The position numbers were made by a program, and so were the translations under genes. The notes beneath the pieces were generated by a model, which was not told where the DNA came from, did no database searches, and saw nothing but the letters and a program-made list of their open reading frames with translations. From contig JAEZMP010000577.1 in NCBI GenBank assembly GCA_023442215.1, forward strand, positions 1-10,290: 10,290 bases of DNA, written 5' to 3'. Position 1 is the first letter of the stretch, and every line of letters begins with the position of its first letter. The stretch is from Pseudomonadota bacterium. Lineage in GTDB: Bacteria > Pseudomonadota > Alphaproteobacteria > Rhizobiales > Segnochrobactraceae. Shown here in pieces: positions 6,888 to 10,290 of this stretch.

Positions 6888-6972
6888 GCTCTCCCTGTAC
6901 TATCCAAGCATTGCTGCACGATGCGGCGCGGTCTCATGGATCGCGTGCGCTTTCGCGCGGCGGAGCGCCATC

Positions 6973-8046
6973 ATGGATCTATGTCGAATCTATAGGAATT
7001 TTTGGACCGCGGCTGAGAGTGGCGGCGTATCTCGCGCTGATTTACTGCGCAACGCGAACTTGCCACCTAGCTCTAATACAGAGTCCGATATATTTATTAG
7101 TACGCGACAATATTTCCAAATTCTTCGCGGCATCGAGGATTTAAGTCGACGAGCGTCATTCGGCACTTGTATACTATCAGAGATCACAACAAACAGTTTT
7201 CCAGCGGCGCTGTTTGTCCCGTTCGTCGCACGAAATCTGGCAGACGCCCTGTCATATGCGGGAAAATATGCTCAACTTAATCAGCCGGAGCATCTCACCT
7301 ACGAAACAAGCGGGCGCGACTTTTCTGTAAGCTCAGAGTGGCGCTATGCGGCTGCGTCGGTTCCCCCGATCGCTGTCGATATGAGCTTCTCCTATATTAT
7401 GGAAGTGGCGAGGCGAGGCAGTCGCCGCCACATTGTCCCGCGAAGAGTTGAACTGAAACGCGACGCCCCCTGCGATCGTCAGCACGAGATGTACTTCGGC
7501 TGCCGGGTTCAGTTTAATGCGCCGCGAAACGTACTTGTCTTGAATAGAGATGATCTCGATTCGGATTTTCCGGATTACAATGCAGACCTGATAAGGATCA
7601 TATTACCCAGCCTGGACAATGCTGTCCGCGACCAGTGCGCACGGCAGTCCCTGCGGGAAGAGGTAAAGCGCGTTCTGAAGAGAACCTTCGCATGCGGAAG
7701 ACCGGCAATACGGACCGTCGCCCGCGAGTTGTGTATTGGGGAGCGCACGTTACAGCGCCGCATCACCGAAGAGGGCACAAGTTTCCGTACCTTACTGCTT
7801 GAGGCTCGTCAGGAACTTGCGCGGGACCTCTTGTCGGATCAAAACACGACGGTAGAAGAGGCCGCCTATCTACTCGGATTTTGCGATGCAAAGTCATTCT
7901 ACCGGGCGTTCCGCGATCAAGAGGGCATGACGCCCAGCCAATGGCGGCGAACTCAGCAGGCAGCCCGAAGGGCAAGCACCGATCGGGAACCGGCGATAGT
8001 AAGAGAGTCTCGTCGCTATTACGCTGACGCGTTGGAGGCTGTCTGA
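6973..8046 (+). CDS. AraC-family transcriptional regulator with N-terminal ligand-binding domain
   Basis: The protein has 357 residues, near the usual length of the AraC subfamily with the Arabinose_bd-type N-terminal domain (OruR/ArgR-like layout). Residues about 20-200 form that domain; its end has the family stretch YFGCRVQFNAPRNVLVLNRDDL (174-195). The DNA-binding domain has two helix-turn-helix units: IRTVARELCIGERTLQRRI (246-264), then TVEEAAYLLGFCDAKSFYRAF (293-313) followed by GMTPSQWR (318-325). ATG 6973 has GGAG seven bases upstream. The frame is open further upstream to a TAG at 6886, but there is no other ATG or GTG there. Codon use is mixed, less GC-rich than the operon. No enzyme or transporter gene flanks it, so the regulon is unknown. 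IS debris begins soon after its stop. Confidence 0.93.
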   Translation: MDLCRIYRNFWTAAESGGVSRADLLRNANLPPSSNTESDIFISTRQYFQILRGIEDLSRRASFGTCILSEITTNSFPAALFVPFVARNLADALSYAGKYAQLNQPEHLTYETSGRDFSVSSEWRYAAASVPPIAVDMSFSYIMEVARRGSRRHIVPRRVELKRDAPCDRQHEMYFGCRVQFNAPRNVLVLNRDDLDSDFPDYNADLIRIILPSLDNAVRDQCARQSLREEVKRVLKRTFACGRPAIRTVARELCIGERTLQRRITEEGTSFRTLLLEARQELARDLLSDQNTTVEEAAYLLGFCDAKSFYRAFRDQEGMTPSQWRRTQQAARRASTDREPAIVRESRRYYADALEAV

Positions 8047-8152
8047 GCCGCCTCGTGGGGGCATTCCCGAAGACCGTTCCGCTTGAGCTAGGCTGCGGGT
8101 GGCTCGTCCGGCATCGCACATGGCGTTCATCGGCGCTGGCCGACGGGATGCA

Positions 8153-8281
8153 CATCGTCCGGATCGCTCGGCAAATGGCGAGCCGGCGTGCGAGAACGTC
8201 GATCATGAAGGACGGAGGCGGGCCTGCCGCGGCTGCGACATAAGTGAAGTCCGAGACGTAGAGGTGGTTCGGCCTCGGGGC
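8153..8281 (-). pseudogene. IS3-family transposase (OrfB) fragment
   Basis: Reading the - strand gives 43 codons in IS3-family integrase-domain order: RPNHLYVSDFTYVA, then FMIDVLARRLAICRAIRTM, matching the usual RPNQLWVADFTYVATW...VYVAFVIDVFARRIVGWRVS...M. The Asp in VSDFTYV is the first catalytic residue of the DDE triad. A segment between the two blocks is altered (AAAAGPPPS instead of TW.GF.YVA). After RTM the similarity stops, so the second Asp and Glu are absent. Neither OrfA nor terminal repeats are visible. It is a dead remnant of an insertion sequence. Confidence 0.75.
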
Positions 8282-9011
8282 TCGGGAGAGCAGATCCGGG
8301 GCGGTGGGAGGCCGCCGATGTGCCGTCTCTCGCTCCGCTCTCTACATGCACAGCCACAATGTCTGGGCCATGCACTCTCTCCCGAGGAGACATCGGCTAT
8401 GGTCCGTACGACGCCAGCGCAGCCGCCGCATGGAGCCACACGCCGAACAACGGCGTCATCGCCAAGGGCGCCGGGCTCACCGGCTCCGCGGTGCGGAAGA
8501 GTTGGAAGGGCGTGACTTGGTCCCGCATCACCGGCAGTAGTTCAGGCTCTCCAGGCATCCCGCCCTCGCCGAGAAGCGCCACGGCTTGGACGGGTTCGAT
8601 GCCAGCCTAAAGGCCCTACCCCGATGTTGGGTTTCGAACGGAGGCCGCAGATCCGGGCTCTCGCCCGCGCGCCGCACACCCTTCGCCGCCCCTCCCCTGC
8701 CCCAAGATTGCAAGCACCAGCACGGCATTGTCCCTGTCGACCGGTGTCCAGACCGGTCCGTCGTTCGGACGGACCAAGCCGGACCATCGGTATCGCGACG
8801 ACATCTGCCTCCTCGACGCCAACGAGGGTGCAGAAGCCGCAAGATTGGCGTGATCCGCAACGTCGTTGACGTGAAATGCCGTTCCGCCAGGCCTGGGACG
8901 AGCATATTAACCAATCTAGGTTCACGGCGGGTTGCATCAAACGCGAAGTATGCGGCCGGCATCTTTTGATGCAAGACAAATACAATAAAACCGAAAGGTC
9001 TAATAGTGGAT

Positions 9012-9046
9012 TTGTCAAATGCAGCATAGTTCAGAACCTTGTCAAA
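9012..9046. repeat. Direct repeat TTGTCAAA upstream of the SapC gene
   Basis: TTGTCAAA occurs at 9012-9019 and again at 9039-9046, 27 bases apart, each followed by AT or AAT. Both resemble a -35 box (TTGTCA), but neither has a good -10 box at 16-18 bases. The repeat may be a regulator site or chance. It lies about 70-100 bases before the SapC start. Confidence 0.3.
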
Positions 9047-9113
9047 ATGGGTCCGGCGCGCCGATCTGGCGAGCGCAGACCGCTTATGAAGTCGAAAATC
9101 GCGAAAGGCTATC

Positions 9114-9884
9114 ATGACGAATTCATCCAATGCCGATGGTGCACTTCCGCTATTCTATAAGAAGCCCATCCTCCTGCAGTTCCAGGATCACGCCACCTAC
9201 GGCGTGAGGCCGCAAGTGGACTTTCGGTTCGCAGCGGAAGCGACGGCGATTCCCCTCGTAGCGAGCGAGTTCGCGGCTGCGGGTCGCCACTACCCGATCG
9301 TGTTCGCGACTGAGGGCTCGAGCATGCCGCTTGCCGTGACCGGGCTGACGGCTGGCCGCAACCTGTTTGTGGAAGCCGACGGGAAGTGGCGTGCGGATAC
9401 GTACATCCCCGGCTATCTGCGTCGTTATCCCTTCATCGGAATGGCGGCGCCGGACGCGGCGGTGCCCCTGATGCTTGGCCTCGATGTCGCATGCGAACGG
9501 GTAGCCGCGAAAATCGCGCGCGATGGAGCCCTTGCTTTGTTCGATGACGCCGGCGGCGCAACCGACGTCAGCCGGAGCGCCATGGCTCTCTGTGAGGCAT
9601 ACGCCGTCGATCACGAGCGCACGCGGCAGTTCGGCGAGGCGCTGGAAGCCAATGGGCTGCTCGTCGAGCAGGCGGCGCAGGTCCGCTACGCGGACGACAG
9701 TGGCGCCAACGTCCGCGGCTTCCGCATTGTCAACGAGCTGGCATACCGCGCGCTGCCGGCCGATGTGGTCGTCGAATTCCATAGTAAGGGCTGGGCCGAC
9801 CTGATTGTCCTTCACCTCGCATCTCAGCTCTCGTGGCAGGGCCTGGTCGATGCGTCCGCTCCGGTGAAAGACAAGGCTGCCTGA
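9114..9884 (+). CDS. SapC-family protein
   Basis: This 256-residue protein matches the SapC family (PF07277) over its full length. Characteristic blocks, in order, are LPLFYKKP (11-18), RPQVDFRFA (32-40), IPLVASEF (46-53), RHYPIVFA (58-65), the GLTAGRNLFVEADGKWRADT segment (77-96), YIPGYLRRYPF (97-107), ERTRQFGEALEANGLL (168-183) and FRIVNELAYRALP (203-215). The family is named for a Caulobacter gene linked to S-layer work; its biochemical role is not firmly known and many members sit in unrelated surroundings. There is no signal peptide or membrane helix, so it is likely cytoplasmic. ATG 9114 has a modest purine stretch (GAAAGG) upstream and gives the normal family N terminus. Codon use is again GC-rich, like the first operon, so this may be where the chromosomal backbone resumes. 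A hairpin follows its stop by 12 bases. Confidence 0.9.
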   Translation: MTNSSNADGALPLFYKKPILLQFQDHATYGVRPQVDFRFAAEATAIPLVASEFAAAGRHYPIVFATEGSSMPLAVTGLTAGRNLFVEADGKWRADTYIPGYLRRYPFIGMAAPDAAVPLMLGLDVACERVAAKIARDGALALFDDAGGATDVSRSAMALCEAYAVDHERTRQFGEALEANGLLVEQAAQVRYADDSGANVRGFRIVNELAYRALPADVVVEFHSKGWADLIVLHLASQLSWQGLVDASAPVKDKAA

Positions 9885-9896
9885 CGAGCAATCTAT

Positions 9897-9928
9897 AGGG
9901 GGCGGAGAACGATCATTCTGCGTCCCCT
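9897..9928 (+). terminator. Hairpin after the SapC gene (probable terminator)
   Basis: AGGGGGCGGAGAA (9897-9909) pairs with TTCTGCGTCCCCT (9916-9928) around the loop CGATCA, with 12 of 13 positions pairing, one of them G-U. It begins 12 bases after the SapC stop, the usual place for a terminator. No T run follows, so termination strength is uncertain. Confidence 0.5.
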
Positions 9929-10035
9929 ACTCCCATCCATCGACTCTCCATTCAATATAGCAGACGAGTCTCTTCCGATCACCGCGAAGCGCATTCGTGA
10001 AGATCAAAAATTTACTATGCATGCGGAGGCGGTGA

Positions 10036-10290
10036 ATGCATGAAAAGGCTGTGCATTGCTCGGCAATTTTATATCTGAAGTTCACGATTTTAACGATCAT
10101 TCTCTGCTCTCTCAACGCGAAATCCGCATTGGCAGACCTGACAGTCTGTAATGGCACCGAGAACGCACTGGACGTTTCGGTCGGATACAAATCAGCCCGT
10201 GACTGGACAACACAGGGTTGGTGGAATATCTCGGCGGGCGGTTGTGCCGTTGTCCAGAATGGCCCCCTCCAGGCGCGCTATTATTATATC
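10036..10290 (+). CDS. Exported DUF1036-family protein, 5' part
   Basis: The first 85 codons are in the window; the gene runs off the end. The N terminus has Lys/His residues, a hydrophobic helix (about residues 10-27) and an AKSALA site (28-33), so a Sec signal peptide cut near residue 33 is likely and the product is probably periplasmic. The mature part begins DLTVCNGTENALDVSVGY (34-51), followed by WTTQGWWNISAGGC (56-69) and GPLQARYYY at the end. This order of a C-N motif, VGY, GWWN and the YYY strand is that of DUF1036, a mainly alphaproteobacterial family of unknown function. ATG 10036 has GGAGG (10024-10028) seven bases upstream and an in-frame TGA at 10033-10035. The SapC gene lies 151 bases upstream on the same strand with a hairpin between, so separate transcription is likely. 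Confidence 0.85.
   Translation, partial: MHEKAVHCSAILYLKFTILTIILCSLNAKSALADLTVCNGTENALDVSVGYKSARDWTTQGWWNISAGGCAVVQNGPLQARYYYI

Larger units (their letters stand above)
8047..9113. other. Long non-coding or relic region before the SapC gene
   Basis: About 1.07 kb lies between the AraC and SapC genes. The only recognisable item is the IS3-type OrfB fragment at 8153-8281 on the - strand. The rest (8290-8900) is GC-rich, with overlapping Arg/Pro/Ala-rich frames on both strands that I cannot assign and that lack good ribosome binding sites. From about 8895 the sequence becomes more AT-rich up to the SapC start and probably contains that gene's promoter. Confidence 0.5.

Noticed and set aside
8528..9130. 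200-codon - strand frame before the SapC gene
   Set aside because: It gives no recognisable protein and overlaps other equally long frames on both strands. It also crosses the composition change near 8900 and the likely SapC promoter.
1..10290. CRISPR array, tRNA, rRNA or phage attachment site
   Set aside because: No regularly spaced repeats, tRNA cloverleaf, rRNA segment or integrase gene with flanking duplication was seen on either strand.

Overview
The window looks alphaproteobacterial, most likely Rhizobiales. The grounds are the high-GC codon use of the conserved genes, a ribose-type carbohydrate ABC transporter operon, and SapC-family and DUF1036-family genes typical of that class. I cannot name the species.

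Layout. (1) 1-3970, + strand: a compact catabolic operon. It holds the C-terminal end of a carbohydrate ABC permease, its two-domain ATPase, an L-2-hydroxyglutarate oxidase (LhgO) joined to the ATPase by an ATGA overlap, and an SDR oxidoreductase. Two possible hairpins follow. (2) About 4150-6080: clearly more AT-rich DNA. A divergent ISAs1-type transposase-like gene lies on the - strand and a TetR-family regulator with a TTG start lies on the + strand; related CCAA...TTGG palindromes lie in front of the TetR gene. (3) 6077-6690: GC-rich DNA with overlapping short reading frames and no recognisable gene. (4) 6690-8046: a strong sigma-70-like promoter, an inverted repeat, a possible 26-codon leader ORF and a hairpin, then an AraC-family regulator of the ligand-binding-domain type. 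(5) 8047-9113: insertion-sequence debris, including a recognisable IS3-type OrfB fragment on the - strand. (6) 9114-10290: a SapC-family gene with a hairpin behind it, then the 5' part of an exported DUF1036-family protein cut by the window edge.

How the genes work together: the first four genes read as one transcript that imports a carbohydrate-like compound and oxidises it or its products; the substrate cannot be read from the sequence. Between this operon and the SapC gene lies what looks like an accessory insertion zone: shifted base composition, transposase relics and two orphan regulators without obvious local targets. No CRISPR array, tRNA, rRNA or known defence system is visible. I found no convincing new multi-gene system. 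The most interesting points are the intact but catalytically depleted transposase-like gene, the structured leader before the AraC gene, the palindromes around the TetR start, and the pairing of LhgO with a sugar transporter.
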